Assembly: GCA_030386875.1 (NCBI GenBank)
Contig: CM059562.1
Location: 65,842,201 to 65,906,200 of the forward strand
DNA from: Morinoia aosen
Taxonomy: Eukaryota > Arthropoda > Malacostraca > Amphipoda > Talitridae
Direction of reading: 5' to 3'
Length of the DNA: 64,000 bases
Shown: in pieces, positions 26,001 through 38,322 of the stretch
Numbering within the stretch: position 1 is the stretch's first letter
Layout: each line of letters starts with the position of its first letter
Program-made: the position numbers and the translations under genes
Notes under the pieces: generated by a model
The model's input: only the letters and a program-made list of their open reading frames with translations
Databases searched by the model: none
Told to the model about the DNA's origin: nothing

Positions 26001-29000
26001 CCAAGCCTTGCTAGTATAATCACAGACAGGTACATATTATGACATTATCATCAATAAGAACCAGTGAAGTCACTATTACTGATGAAGTGATTGAAAATAT
26101 GATGTAATAAATGAAATGTTTTTTTGACATAAATAGAAAGTGAAACATTAACAGCATAACAAAATCTGTGGTGACAAACCACTGGTATGAAGATCTGATC
26201 TTAGATGCTCATGAAGCAACGTTTGTCTCAAAATAATATAAAATATTAGTTTCCTACATACTTGTACCCGAACACACACACCATGGTGAAACTGATCAAC
26301 TTCATTTAACAATCTTTTCCACATTCTGAGCGGTTCTCGAAATACTGTTGTTTCACTGATTCCTCCTTTTTACAGTAAATCTTTGCAATCGAAAAGTTAG
26401 TTTACAGCACTATTTTCTGAAATATTTTACTGAGTGTGCGTTAAAAATTTCCAATAGAATTTTTTCATCCATAACAATTCACTCTGCATTTATTACAACA
26501 TGAGCTCATTTTCTCAACGCGGCTCGTTTTCAATGAACAAATATTTTTCAGTTGAGGAATCGTTGACATGTTAAAATGTAAAACGAAGTTCTCTATTCAT
26601 CTCCATTCTTCTATGTTCAATTTCTGTTTTGTTCTCTGCGGAGTCTTTTAGCTTGCTTCCTTCGTTTCATGTTATGGACACATTGTACTTCCTCGAGGCG
26701 TAAGTTTTGAATGAAGGAAAATGAGAGTGACCTTCTTAGTATTGAAAGCTTCTTTGTTGAGAGCACGGTAGTGTTGACAGGCATGAGAGTTTACGGCCGT
26801 TGCCAATCAATTCCACATTTTTACACCAAGAGATAAAATGATACATCCTACGTTCACCTCTGACGGTAGAAAAATTCCTGCACATCAAGTAGCGGACGAA
26901 TTAAGTGAAAATAACTGAAAATAAATGTGGCTGCCCCCGCCAATCCCATTAAGGATTACCGACCAAAAGTACAATTATTCGTTAGCAGGTGATGCTCTTC
27001 CTCAGGTAAACTAAGTGTATAAGTCGCAAATTTGATCTTCAGAAAATTTTGAAACACTTGGCCAACACGATAAAGCGACTGAGAATCAATCGTTATATCA
27101 AAGGTCAACAGTATGTAAGTGTGGATTGGAGTTAGGGCACAAGTGTCTCAAGTTAAGGTTGTGATTTGCATCAGAATCAATACTGAGTGCATGAAGGCGG
27201 TAGTAAAGACGACATGAGGGAATCAGTAATCATATGAAAAAAATTTTCCGGGTATCGACTAGAGTTCAGTAAAAATGTAAAAAACTTGCAAGCTACAACT
27301 TACAAGCTAAGATTATAAACTATAAATTCACTATATGGAAAAAAGACGATCTCCATTCAGGAGTAAGGAAATTTTTTTTTAATTTCTCAAGGTTTTATGA
27401 AGTTTACCATCCATTCTTTTGTGACTTCAATCTGATTCCCCCTTTTTAATATGCAAATAGATGGCACTCCTTTTAAATTGTTTCTCATAATTTGTTTTCC
27501 AATAAATAATTTGTTTTCCAAGAAATTTTTATCTAACTCTTTTTCTGTCAAAGATCAACATAGAAACCACATTGATGGTACAAATTCTCCGTGCATGATC
27601 CTTTAGGAATATGCTTCCTCAAGACTGAAAAAGTAAAGAAGATTTATATTTTTCTAAATTTAGTCCCTTGTTGAGAAAAACCTTTTGACGTATTTTTTAC
27701 CTTTGAAACTGAGATACCAGAAGAGGAAAATTCTGCCTCGAGTAAAGTGTATAGTTAATTGCTTGATAATTTATATTCCATTTATTGTAACCAACTAGCC
27801 CTAATCAAGTGAATATGAGTACCCTCATTTAAGTTATTATAACTCGCCATGCCTTGATACAAGGCCCTTGCATGAACAGTATTAATTAGAATCACAGCTC
27901 AGAGTTCACATTATCACGTCGAACAACAACTTACTTTGTCAGATGCTCGTCACCGCTACTATTCCTTTTTGCCTGGTTTCAAGCACTATCTGTGAGTCGT
28001 TAATTGGCTTCAGGCCTCCCATGGCTTCTCAAAGAGGCTGCTGTATTGGTTGAGAAGAACGTGCAGAGACAGCAAGTCTCCTGTTGTTCTAATCGACTCG
28101 ACTAAAAACAAAGAACACGTCTTCCTGCAATATGTACAAGTGCGGTGGGTTTTGCAAAGGCATAAATGTTGATTGAAAATTGAAGCTCCTGTCATGTTCG
28201 CTAATATTTTTTCGTATCATCGCCAGCTAGTTTCCTCCTCCTGGTCATTGCCAATAGCATTAGGTGATTGATAACATCGGAGTCAAACTACGCTTTAGAC
28301 AGTACGGACTGTGTTGTTCACAAATTTCCATAATAATAGCTCATGACTGTGCACTTCGAGGATATGCTTCTCATGTGCAAATAGGCTAGACCTAAAAACC
28401 AGCGAATATGAGGCTCTCTTTAAACCACCAAGGCTAATGCATAGGGCACGCACCGAGAGAAACTAAATTACTCTCTGTTCACGCTGACTTAAAGCGTCTT
28501 CTTTAAAAGACCGAAGCCTAATAAATGAGCTTTTAAATCGAAAAAACTCAGTAACGCACCATGAAAGTAATAATGGGGGCTTCGTACATTACATGAATGA
28601 AACTATGTATAGTTGAATCAGTAGGCCAACCAAGAGTTCTTAACTTCGCTAACTCCTAAAAACTAACTCATGATAAACCCCCAGTAAAAACAATCAAGAA
28701 TCTTAGCAGAATTGTTAGCTTCAGAGCAAGAAACTTTGCACACGAGTCAAAGTACATAATTCTACCCTCTAGAAGAGATTAGTTAGACCACTTCTCGAAC
28801 ACTCATTTCAACTCAGGTTCCCTGCCAAATGATGGGATATCAACAAAATGAAGAGAACTTAATGTAAAGCAACAAAAATGATGCCATACGTCTTCAACTA
28901 GTTGAACTCATTTCCCTTGAACAAAGGAGACTGCAACACCAATCAATTGAGACCTACTAATTTCTTAATAGCTAAATTGATGGTACGAAAGAACAACTTT

Positions 29001-30839
29001 TCGACACTTATGTCAATCTCTGAACCAGAAATAACGGCCTGAAATTAGTGGAAAAATTTCTGAGACAGCTTAGGCTCTAAATATTTTTTCCATTCAAAGG
29101 TTCTATAATCAGGAACCAACTCTCATAAAATGTCGCCTCCACTAGCATGGTGAAAACGGTCTAAATCGTCTAGACCATTGTTGGGTTGGCAGTCACGCTG
29201 TATTCTTTAATTGGTACGAGAATTAATCGGTATTCCATAATGATATGAGATAATGCGAAGAAAACTGTCAGAGTATAGGACCACTTCTTATGTAACTGTC
29301 GTGCTCAGAGCTGTTGTATACCTTATCATAGATGCACTGGTGCTTGTGCGGGAAAATTAATGTCTATAAATGTGTTCTTTTTGAGCCGAGGGTGAATGAT
29401 GTATGACGTAAGGGGACTTGAGGATAACCTAAGCATAGGCCACTGATCTCGTTTCTGTTGCCATATTCTATTTCTTTCAATTTAATTATAATAGTTATGA
29501 TGAGAGCTGCCCATTGTCACCTGAAGTGTACGCTACGGTCATTTCGAGGCGAGTGTCGTTATTTCCCTTACGATGAACATTGCGACCACAAGTCGCAACA
29601 ATCCCTCATATTTGTTGAATTAAATATTAATAAAAATTAAAAACAGTGACAGCTTTTCATTAACTGTGAAATATGAAATCATTCAGCAGTTAGTAGTCGC
29701 AAACCGTATATGCGCCGAAGAAAAACCTTAAAAAATGGTTGCAATTTATGGTCGAAACGACATTCTTCACTTTCCCCAGGTTGTCTTGTGTCTTGTAAGC
29801 GGGAGTTCCAAACCTCAGCGTCTTACACAAGGGTATTTTTCCTTTTAAGTACAAATATGTATTTCTAAGTTAGCTCGCTTCGTCTCAAACCATATTCATC
29901 TCATCTTATTAAACATCAGTACAGTAGTACTATGGTGACAGCCCAGTATCGATGTTACGACTCCACAGTGTATGGATTTACAGCGACGCAGACGTCATGT
30001 TTGCAGCGAGTTATTTTTGCACCAATGTGTCGCACCTCTGCAGTAAATTTGGCGGAGAGCCTCACTGAACAGCAACAAGTTTCGTTGTAGAGTTATAGTG
30101 GCCGTTTTTGCCAATAGAGACTGCAGGAAGTATGTACTTATTGACGTGCTTGTAGTTTTTGCTGCACTGAATTGCTAGTAGCCATGATTGATTCGCGACA
30201 GTCTGAACTTTTGGCACAACGTACTGCATTGAACCAGCTAGGATTTAGTGACAGAAATCAAATAACTAATTTTTATCAGGATTATATGAGGAATAATTAT
30301 TAGTCCGTTGGAAAAAAATTAACGGATAACAAAAAGATGAGTGTTTTAGAAAAGAATTATCAAAAATTAATAGGAATGGTATCAATTAGTTTTTTTAAAG
30401 TAATATAGTCTACAGGTTCTATTGAATTGAAAAAGAGCGGCTACACTATTTGATAACGAATTTCAATGGAATAAATATGTCAAACATCAAAAGTTATGAT
30501 AAGCGTTTTTCAAATCTAACTGTAATTGAATTCACAAGTTGTGAGTGTTATTAAGGATTTAAAATGAAATTACCATTAAAAGGTGCAAGAAGTTTTTGAA
30601 GCATCCTTGTTCCTAGTTATATGTAAATACGAAAAAACCATTCACGTCGTAGTTCTTGAGTAACATACTTATAGTATAAGGTCCCATATTTCAGGTTATA
30701 AACAAATCAATGGAAAAATAATAGAAAATGAATGGATGAATTAATTTATTTAGTATCTAGTCCCTAGTTCTCGGATGTCATGCCCAATAATCTCACGCAC
30801 TTGAGCGCTGAATCCCCTCAGAAGATACTAGGCATGCAC
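23034..30839. other. AT-rich non-coding DNA
   Basis: No frame over about 100 codons and no motif is recognisable. Minor items are a short direct repeat of gcagtctaattcct (about 25548 and 25578) and a 39-codon frame at 30184-30303 (plus strand, MIDSRQSELLAQRTALNQLG at its start) preceded by a GC-richer stretch. That frame could be a small first exon, but nothing confirms it. Confidence 0.45.
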
Positions 30840-31568
30840 TGTTACGATCACTTTCTTTTTTTTTTTGATCGAATAAGTTGATTTTCTTTTTTTCAGGACA
30901 ATTCTTCCAATTGAATAAATTTCTTTTCTTAATCTCTGTATAATTTTCGAGAACGGCATTCAAATTAAAGCACATCTATAGCAGGTATTGAAACACTCGT
31001 TATGTATGGCCACACAAATTTACTGTTTTTGGTCGATATTACCAAGATGACGGGGAATAATTAAGCCCGCAAACACAACGATAATGATAAGGAATATGCA
31101 ACTCTTACGCAACTTGGAGGAAGAACAGTTGCTGATGTCGTTGTATTCGAAGTAGCCTCGTTTACGTTACTTATTTAATTAGTCGTTCTAAATATGAAAC
31201 CACAAATGACAATTATACAATAATAACACTCAGTAAGCCGGGCTGAGTTCTATCTCAAAGATTCAAGCAAAGGCGGCGTATACGAGGTCCTTCTACGATG
31301 ATGACACGCTCGGGAATGAATACCCCTGACTCTAAACACACTCTTAAATGGAAGCAGTTACCGCAGCTTATGCAAGAACGTTAGGCAGCGATCAACGGTC
31401 ACGAAGGTAGCCGTTGAGCAGGCGTCGTCCCCTCTTTGCTGACCTGGCTTTCTGCTGCTTTTTATGCTGAGTTGCAACGGTCTTTTAGGGCACGGAGTAC
31501 ATGGCTCTCGTTCGTTGATGTAACCGTCGTCCACGGTGTGTCGTTATGTAGAAAGGTATATAACAAAT
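30840..31568 (-). repeat. 3' LTR of the Gypsy-type element
   Basis: This is the left copy of a direct repeat whose other copy is 38323-39044. On the plus strand both begin TGTTACGATCAC and end near ATAAC(A/T)AAT. It has a longer T-run and a few extra bases compared with the other copy. The inner boundary is set by loss of similarity next to the six-C tract at 31570-31575. Confidence 0.95.
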
Positions 31569-31578
31569 TCCCCCCAAG
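31569..31578 (-). other. Polypurine tract of the Gypsy-type element
   Basis: On the minus strand CTTGGGGGG lies directly upstream of the 3' LTR, in the position where plus-strand DNA synthesis is primed. It is short and G-rich; the assignment rests on position and base content. Confidence 0.6.
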
Positions 31579-33036
31579 CCGTTTGTAGTAATATCCTCCT
31601 GGATATTATCACGATTGGAAGTGTCCGTCTACTTGAAGTTACGAGAAATCTCATGCTTCATCGCAAGGGAAGATTCAGACAAGCCGACGAGATTTGTGCT
31701 TCTGACGCACGATGAAACGAAGAACTTAAACATGCGATGAAGAGAAGTTGATATCGGGATACCCTGTCCTGCTCTATCATCGAAGACCTTCTCTCGTGAC
31801 TGTTGATGTTCTTCGGAGGCCTTCCGTAGACATCTGGTAGTTAAGACCACCTCAATATAATAAATGTCGAGCATACGCTCGAATTTGCCATCACTTCCGC
31901 ATGCATGTAGTTATTTTGAACGTATTAGTGTTCAACGGTATCTTCTTATTTTATTCCGCCATAATCAAATCCATGTTTAGGCGTATATCGAAATAGGGGG
32001 AAGTTCCACCTTCGTCGTGAAGTCACACCATCCTATACCGTAGTTCCGCCGTCAGCAGATTGCGTCACGCTTGAGCAGCTGTAGTCGCCATCACGTCTTG
32101 TACTCAGCTGGCCCAGACCTTCAACTCGCATGAAGCTCGTGTGTGCGTCGTCCTGCCGCACCACATCAATGGAGCGCGGTGTTGCCAGATCATCCAAGCC
32201 TAGTACACAGATCTCCGTCTCTGCGTAGTAGTTCGTGACCCACTTGTAGTAGCCGCAGGTCGCCAGGACCTTGAGGAGGTGCCATTGGTCGGCCACGTGA
32301 AGTCGACGCCTATTTTGCAATGCGCCGCTGCTGCTGTGTTACAGCAGATTCACGGATAGCTGCAACAACCATTCTGAATTAATTTCTGGACACGATAAAT
32401 ATCTTTCCAAGGATTCCCTTTGAGATTGCATTCCTTATCACTAGTCTACTTACTTCAACTTCTTCCCCGTCATTTACATTTGGAATATCATTATTCTACG
32501 CAATAACTCAAAGGAATCCATTTGGAAAATGTTATAATTAATACATAATGAACAATTGCAGCGTAAAAGAAATCCATACATAAAACAAATCGTTTCAGAT
32601 CACCTATGAAAAGGGAAATTTTTATCGCACGGAAAAAGGTTACACGCATCAATACACATTCCTGTCAAGGGATTAGAAAATGACCTGGTAACAGTTTACA
32701 CATTGAAATCAGCAAAATACGAATCGGGATAAAAAATACCTATGAGCAAAGACATCCTACTTATTTTCGCTGAGGAGTTCATACAATTAACGCATTATAA
32801 AATGTAAGGAATTAAACACAAAGAAAAACAATGATTAAGCACCTTAATATTAGACATATTATGTTTAAATGAAATGAGGCAATCATGATCGAAGTTCTGG
32901 GGACGTCCCTGCAAGACACATACAATTATAGACAGTTCGGACGCTTGTTCCGATTTCTCAGAGGGTATCGAGGAATCATTTCTTCATTTTCTCGGCTCAT
33001 GTTTGGCATAATTGGAACGTCGTTCGTTTCTGCTTC
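31579..33036 (-). other. 3' non-coding tail of the Gypsy-type element
   Basis: About 1.46 kb separate the end of the integrase frame from the polypurine tract. It contains two minus-strand frames, of 95 codons (32033-32320) and 81 codons (31629-31874). Neither has a signal peptide, membrane segment or envelope-like motif. The 95-codon frame lies in a GC-richer patch, so it may be a remnant of an extra gene or of captured sequence. I would not call it an envelope. Confidence 0.5.
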
Positions 33037-34332
33037 TTAAGGTTCATCTTCTTCACCATTATTGAAAGGGAAGGCCAGAGTATCGTCCAGGTATGCTCGC
33101 TTAACTCGGTTCAGGTGAAAATTCTGCTCCTTGCGGTCTGAAAACACTCCCTTGATGATGATATTATTTCCACGTCGAGTCAAGATCCGGTAAGGTCCAC
33201 GAAACCTAGTTGGAAACGCCCTATCATCCGCTCGACCTGATTCATTCCGGAGCATCACTAACTCGCCGGGTTGGATGTCACACTCCTTGGCCGTCCGATT
33301 GTAAATGTTTGCTTACGCTTGTCTCGCTGCTTCAGAATTTTTGCGAACCGCTGCGAACGCCTTCGCAAGTCTGAGAGATACTTCGATCGAGTACTCCTGG
33401 TCGCACGCATAGTTGATTGGCCGTTCCTTGAAGATATCGTGGTAGGAAAGATTTGCATCTCTGCCGTAGAACAAGAAGAACGGCGTGTCTTTTATTGCAG
33501 TCTGATAGGAGGTATTCACTGCTAGAGTCACAAATGGCACACTTTGGTCCCAACTGAACTTATCTTCAGCAGCCAAGTGAGAGATTGCTGTTTTCAGGAT
33601 GCCATTGAGTCTTTCACAGCATCCGTTTGCCATTGCGTGATAGGCAGTAGTGGTCTGTGATTTGGCGTTCAGGTTTTTGCACACATCTTGAAATAGTTTA
33701 CTCGTGAACTCACTACCTCTGTCACTGACAATCGTATTTGGGGCTGAAAATTTTCCGACGTATTGGACAAAAGCTCTGGTGACAGAATCGGCAGACTTAT
33801 CTGTAAGAGGATAAGCATCGACATACCTCGTGAAATGATCTACAATTGTTAAGAGGTATTTATTGCCATCGTAACTAACAGGTAATTCAACAAGGTCAAC
33901 ATCAACTCTTTCAAGGGGATAAGAAGTTTCAGGGAATTTGCCAAGGGGAACTTTAAATTGTCCCTGCCATTTTCTCCGTTGGCACGGGAGACATTTTTTC
34001 ACATACTCTCTAACATCGCGGATCTGATTAGTCCAGAAGAATTTATCTCTAGCACGTTCAAGAGTTCTCAGGAAGCCCATGTGTGCAGACAGATCATTGT
34101 CATAGCTTAACTTTAAGGCAACTTTAACTAAGGTCTTCGGGATTACAATTTGTACATTAGTCCTACCATTTCTACGTTTTTTCCTAGATAGCCTACACAA
34201 GACATTATTATCGTCTACGAAATACTCATCAATGTTTGAAATCTTAACATTACCTTGATCATTTCCGTTCAATAAGTTCCTTACGCTAGACAAATAGGGA
34301 GGGATCCTTTTCTTGCTCTGATACCACATCAT
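33037..34332 (-). pseudogene. pol: Integrase part of pol, with an in-frame stop and a frame break before it
   Basis: Integrase joins element cDNA to host DNA. Counting from 34332, the zinc-binding region has H84, C114 and C117, but the usual first histidine appears replaced by tyrosine (SYDNDLSAHMG). The core has D147, D204 (SDRGSEF) and E240 (CCERLNG), a D,D35E spacing that keeps the catalytic triad. A TAA at 33313-33315 interrupts the frame. The same frame resumes directly and encodes a C-terminal domain (FRGPYRILTRRGNN) ending at 33037. The frame overlaps the RT frame by 47 nt in a different phase, where one continuous pol would be expected, implying a one-base indel. The copy cannot make intact integrase. 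Confidence 0.92.
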
Positions 34333-36799
34333 CTAAGCTTATCTGTCTTGCTTCGACAGCAACATCTTGCACAAATTCACCAGACACAGGTTGTGGGCAC
34401 CCGTCGTTAACAGCACCACCTATCGCATCATTACTAGAGCAAGGCTTAACTCTAACAGGAACATAAGTACTATTTTTATGATTACTCTTATTACTACATT
34501 TCGTCTCGCGGGCACCAGTCACAGCATTGACAGTTCGCTCTGATCGGGAAAGGAAATCAGGCAAGTGGTGTTGACAACCTGGCTTATATCTGACAGAGAA
34601 GTTATATTCCTGCAGAAGCAAAGCCCATCTTGAAATGCGGTGATTACCTGTTTTATTAGCGAAAATAAACGTTAAAGGGCGATGGTCCGTCACCACGACC
34701 AATTCATTTAAGTACAAATACGCATCATAATGTTTGATTGAATCATGAATGGCAAGTGCTTCGAGTTCCGTTGCAGAGTATTTTAATTCGTTGCCTTTCA
34801 ATTTCCTACTGTAGTAAGCAACCGGCAATTCTACACCATCATGCACCTGAAGCAATGCTCCACCGATTGCAATACCGGAAGCATCTGTGCGAAGAACAAA
34901 CTCTTTCTGAAAATCAGGGAACTTAAGAATAGGCGCTGACAAAAGTTTATCCTTCAAACCGTCGAAAGCTCGCTGATGAACATCAGTCCATCTGAATGTA
35001 TTCGTCTTTTTTGTTAACTCTGTCAGAGGTGCTGCAACATGTGCATAATTTAGGATGAACTTGCGAAAGAATCCGGTTGCGCCCAAGAATCTCTTTACTT
35101 CTTTTACATATCTGGGTCTTGAAGCATCTGCCAAGGCTCGCACCTTTTCGGGTCGGGGAGTTAATCCATCCGAACTGACTTTGATACCGAGGAAGGTTAC
35201 ACTGCTTGCTGCAAATTGACACTTTTTCAAACTTAATTTGAAACATGAGGCTGCTGTTTGTGACAGCGCTTTTTCCAAATGTTCAATGTGAGTTTCAAAA
35301 TCTTTGGAATAAATAATAATGTCATCCACATAACAGAACAGAAACTTTGAGATGAATGGAGCAAATGCCATATTAACTGCTCTTTGAAGTGCTGCTGCAG
35401 ACGTGATGAGGCCTTGCGGTGAACGTAAGTACCTATAGCTACCTGTCGATGTCCTGAAAGCGGTTATGTCACGGCTTTCTGGAGATAATTCAACCTGGTG
35501 GTAAGAACTCTTCATGTCTAGAGTGGTGAACAAATTTGAGCCCTTTAAATTCTCTAGAGTATCTGTCATATTGGGGATCGGGAACGTATCTTTCTTACAA
35601 ATCTTATTGATAAGACGAAAATCGACAACTATCCTGTGAGTCCCGTCGCTTTTCCTGACCGTCAAAATTGGTGAAGACCATGGGGAGTAAGAAGGTTCTA
35701 TAACTCCTTGTTTAAGCATCTCCTGAACATGTTCCTCAACTAACTGTTTAGTCGCAGGTGGAACACGGTACTGAGGTGTATTTACAGGTTCATGGCCTTG
35801 TACATCCAACTTATGTAAGGCATTACGTGCTCTTCCCATCTCACTTCCGACGGCGAAAGACTCCCTATGCTTATTTATTAACTTTACAAGGGTAGTTTTC
35901 TGTTCAACATTTAAGTGAGACAAGTCTACATCGTCAATCATTTGGTTGAATTCAGGTTCATTGCGCTTCTCTGCGGCTGGCAGAAGTTCACTGTGAGGCT
36001 GCTCACGATAGCACTGGCCCAAGGGGCGTTCAGTCTGTGCAGGTGTTTGTCTGGCATCGTACATTGTTGCCACATCTACATCCCTAGTGCTCTCGAGCGC
36101 AGCCACGGTATGGGCGCAACTTTCACTTTCGTTCAAGTCTGACTCACTGGTGGCCACGTCTAGCACTACACAGATCTTATTTGTAGGTATCAGAACATTT
36201 TTATCGTTATAATTAACAAATACTACTGGCACAGCACCATCACGAACTGTAGCAAGGGTACGCGGAATAGCTACTCCTTTACAAGTCACACTTTGCTGAA
36301 TTATAACACCTTTATTGTTCATATGTTTTGGTACTCTTAGATAGGAATAGCATAGCGTTCCCCCATCTGCGGTCAGGTCACCGTGCATTCTTGCAACGCT
36401 AAATGATGCATCCTCTGACTGCTTTACAAAATTTACAGAGTTCGAAGCAGCGATTGATTGAAATGGGTAAGTTCTGTCATTGATTCTCACATGACCTTTT
36501 TCGTGCTGACTGTATTTTATTTCAACCCCGAATCTCTTAAGGAAATCTCGGCCTAGTAAGACAGCTCCAGGAAAGAAAGAATCTTCCACAATGATAGCGG
36601 CATGGCAATACTCTAAATCACCTAGTTTAAATTTCAGATCGATCGTACCTCGAGTGTGGAGGTTGTCTCCATTTACAGAACAAAGAACTTTCGTGCATCG
36701 TTTAATTCTGGGAGGATTTTTGAACAATTTGTTAATTACACAAGATTTTACAAGAGTCACAGAAGAGCCCGAGTCAACGAAAGTGGAGCATTTTCTCTG
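34286..36799 (-). pseudogene. pol: Protease, reverse transcriptase and RNase H part of pol
   Basis: The frame opens at 36799, just after a TAA, and has no early in-frame ATG. The aspartic protease active site FVDSGSS lies within the first codons, followed by the VLLGRDFL strand. Numbering from the GTG at 36760, reverse transcriptase spans about residues 330-520, with Asp 415 (TTLDMKSSYHQ) and the catalytic YVDD at 477-480. The loop usually read as MPxGL is SPQGL here, possibly a mutation. RNase H follows at about 620-740 with D625 (LRTDASG), a glutamate near 665 and D692 (TDHRPL). The frame stops at 34286, where the integrase frame takes over in another phase. Gag and this frame do not overlap, so expression from this copy is unclear. 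Confidence 0.93.
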
Positions 36800-36816
36800 T
36801 TAAATATCCAACATAA

Positions 36817-37614
36817 TTACGGGGGAAAAGCTTTTCGGTTGCTCTGGAAGTTTTTAAACTTCACAGCAGCGATGTTACTATCCTGACTCGGATGGTCATT
36901 GAATTTACGTTGGTAGTTATTAAAGGGACGAGTGTTTTTATGCGATGCACTTTGCCATTTGTATGGATTTTTAGGCTGGTATGCTCGTTTTTGTGGTGAA
37001 TAGTATTGATACTTCTCAACCACCACATCACTTTCGTGGGCTCGTCTCTTCCTACTCAACATAGTCCTCTCTTCGACCAGAGACTCCTCAATTGATCTCG
37101 CTATGTCCAAAAGTTTGGTAACGTTTTCCGGGTCAAAATCATGAGGTACTCTTTCACTGATTTTGGGATTCATTTTCTTAATAATAGTAGGAATTAGGAT
37201 TTTTTGTGCTTTGTCATCCACGAAGTGCCATTCTTGGCCGAAAGTGTCTTTCCAGCTGGCTAAGACACGTGTTGTATAAGCATTGATAGTCTCATCGTTC
37301 TCTTGATGCAGATTAAATAGAATTTTGTGGACTGTTTTCCTATAATTTGTGGCTCCTTCATTCACGGAAATGAGCCAAGTTTTGGCATCGTCTAACGTAA
37401 CTAGTTGGTCTGATTTAAGAACATAAGAATCCCAAGCTTTGCCAGTAAGGGCATTTTTCAAATAACGACATTGCAAGTCTACGTCGTTTGTGTAAATATC
37501 GACTCTAGTTTGGAAATGTTTTAAAAATGAAGTTACACAACCTTCAGCATTAAATTTAGGCAATTCAATTGCATGATTTAAGGTAGCAATATTTTCATTA
37601 TTGTTCTCCGCCAT
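36817..37614 (-). CDS. gag: Gag-like protein of the Gypsy-type element
   Basis: A 265-residue frame starts with ATG at 37614, the first ATG after the leader, and lies upstream of protease as Gag should. Residues 15-170 resemble the helical capsid region of Gypsy elements (LPKFNAEG near the start, then LTGKAW, NLHQENDETINAYTTRVL). The C-terminus is rich in Arg, Lys, Asn and Gln and could bind RNA. There is no CCHC zinc knuckle, which some Gypsy lineages also lack. It ends with TAA at 36817-36819. The -1 pol frame has its own stop at 36800-36802, so the usual -1 frameshift overlap is absent. Confidence 0.85.
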   Translation of the reverse strand: MAENNNENIATLNHAIELPKFNAEGCVTSFLKHFQTRVDIYTNDVDLQCRYLKNALTGKAWDSYVLKSDQLVTLDDAKTWLISVNEGATNYRKTVHKILFNLHQENDETINAYTTRVLASWKDTFGQEWHFVDDKAQKILIPTIIKKMNPKISERVPHDFDPENVTKLLDIARSIEESLVEERTMLSRKRRAHESDVVVEKYQYYSPQKRAYQPKNPYKWQSASHKNTRPFNNYQRKFNDHPSQDSNIAAVKFKNFQSNRKAFPP

Positions 37615-38300
37615 GATTTCAATAGATATTTATATCAAAATTAGCAATGGAAATGGATTCACAATAAACACTGATAGCAATTAGAGTTTTAAATTTGAAA
37701 TTTAAATGCAATATTTCGTACAACATGTGTCCAAATACACAAATATAATTGAATATTTCGTACAATAAGTTTCCAAATCCACGAATATAAATGAATAGAT
37801 CAAATTAAAGCAATGCATATGGACACAATCATACACAATAATCTTATTACAGCAAAAAACAGGTTAAATCAATCAATGAAACGGGTTAAATCAATTAATA
37901 CACGTTGTAAGGAAATAAATGAATAAAAGCAATACAAATGAATACAATGATATTAAATAGAGTGTACAATAATCTTATTAGAAAAAAATCGGGTTAAATC
38001 AATTAATAAAACAGGATAAGTCAATTAATAAAACGGGCTAAATCAATTAATAAAACGGGTTAAATCAATTAATACACGTTGTAAGGAAATAAATCAATAC
38101 GCAAATACGCAAATAAAGTGACATGAGAACACACAAATTAGGGAAATAACACAAATTATGAATGAGATGAATGAATTTTAAACAATTATTTGGCCAATTG
38201 CATAATTCTTATTATTGTTTTGGGTAGCGTGACGTGTTATAAATTGAGCGGTCTCTTTAACGGAAGCGTAGGGCCGGCAAGATCAAATTATATCAAATTC
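37615..38300 (-). repeat. Leader of the Gypsy-type element with 21-bp tandem repeats
   Basis: Between primer-binding site and gag lies an A-rich leader. On the plus strand it contains several copies of a 21-bp unit (aaacgggttaaatcaattaa plus t), most clearly at 37985-38080. A larger block including cacgttgtaaggaaataaat occurs twice (about 37900 and 38076). The repeats are non-coding and may vary between copies of the family. Confidence 0.75.
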
Positions 38301-38319
38301 AATCCCACCGCTGCCACCA
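38301..38319 (-). promoter_or_regulatory. Primer-binding site complementary to tRNA-Leu
   Basis: On the minus strand TGGTGGCAGCGGTGGGATT starts 3 nt after the 5' LTR. All 19 bases are complementary to the 3' end (including CCA) of metazoan tRNA-Leu of the AAG/UAG type as I recall it. It would prime minus-strand cDNA synthesis. Its position next to the LTR fixes the orientation of the element. Confidence 0.85.
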
Positions 38320-38322
38320 TTT

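Noticed and set aside
31629..32320. An envelope gene downstream of pol in the Gypsy-type element
   Set aside because: The two frames are short, with no signal peptide, furin-like site, fusion peptide or membrane anchor.
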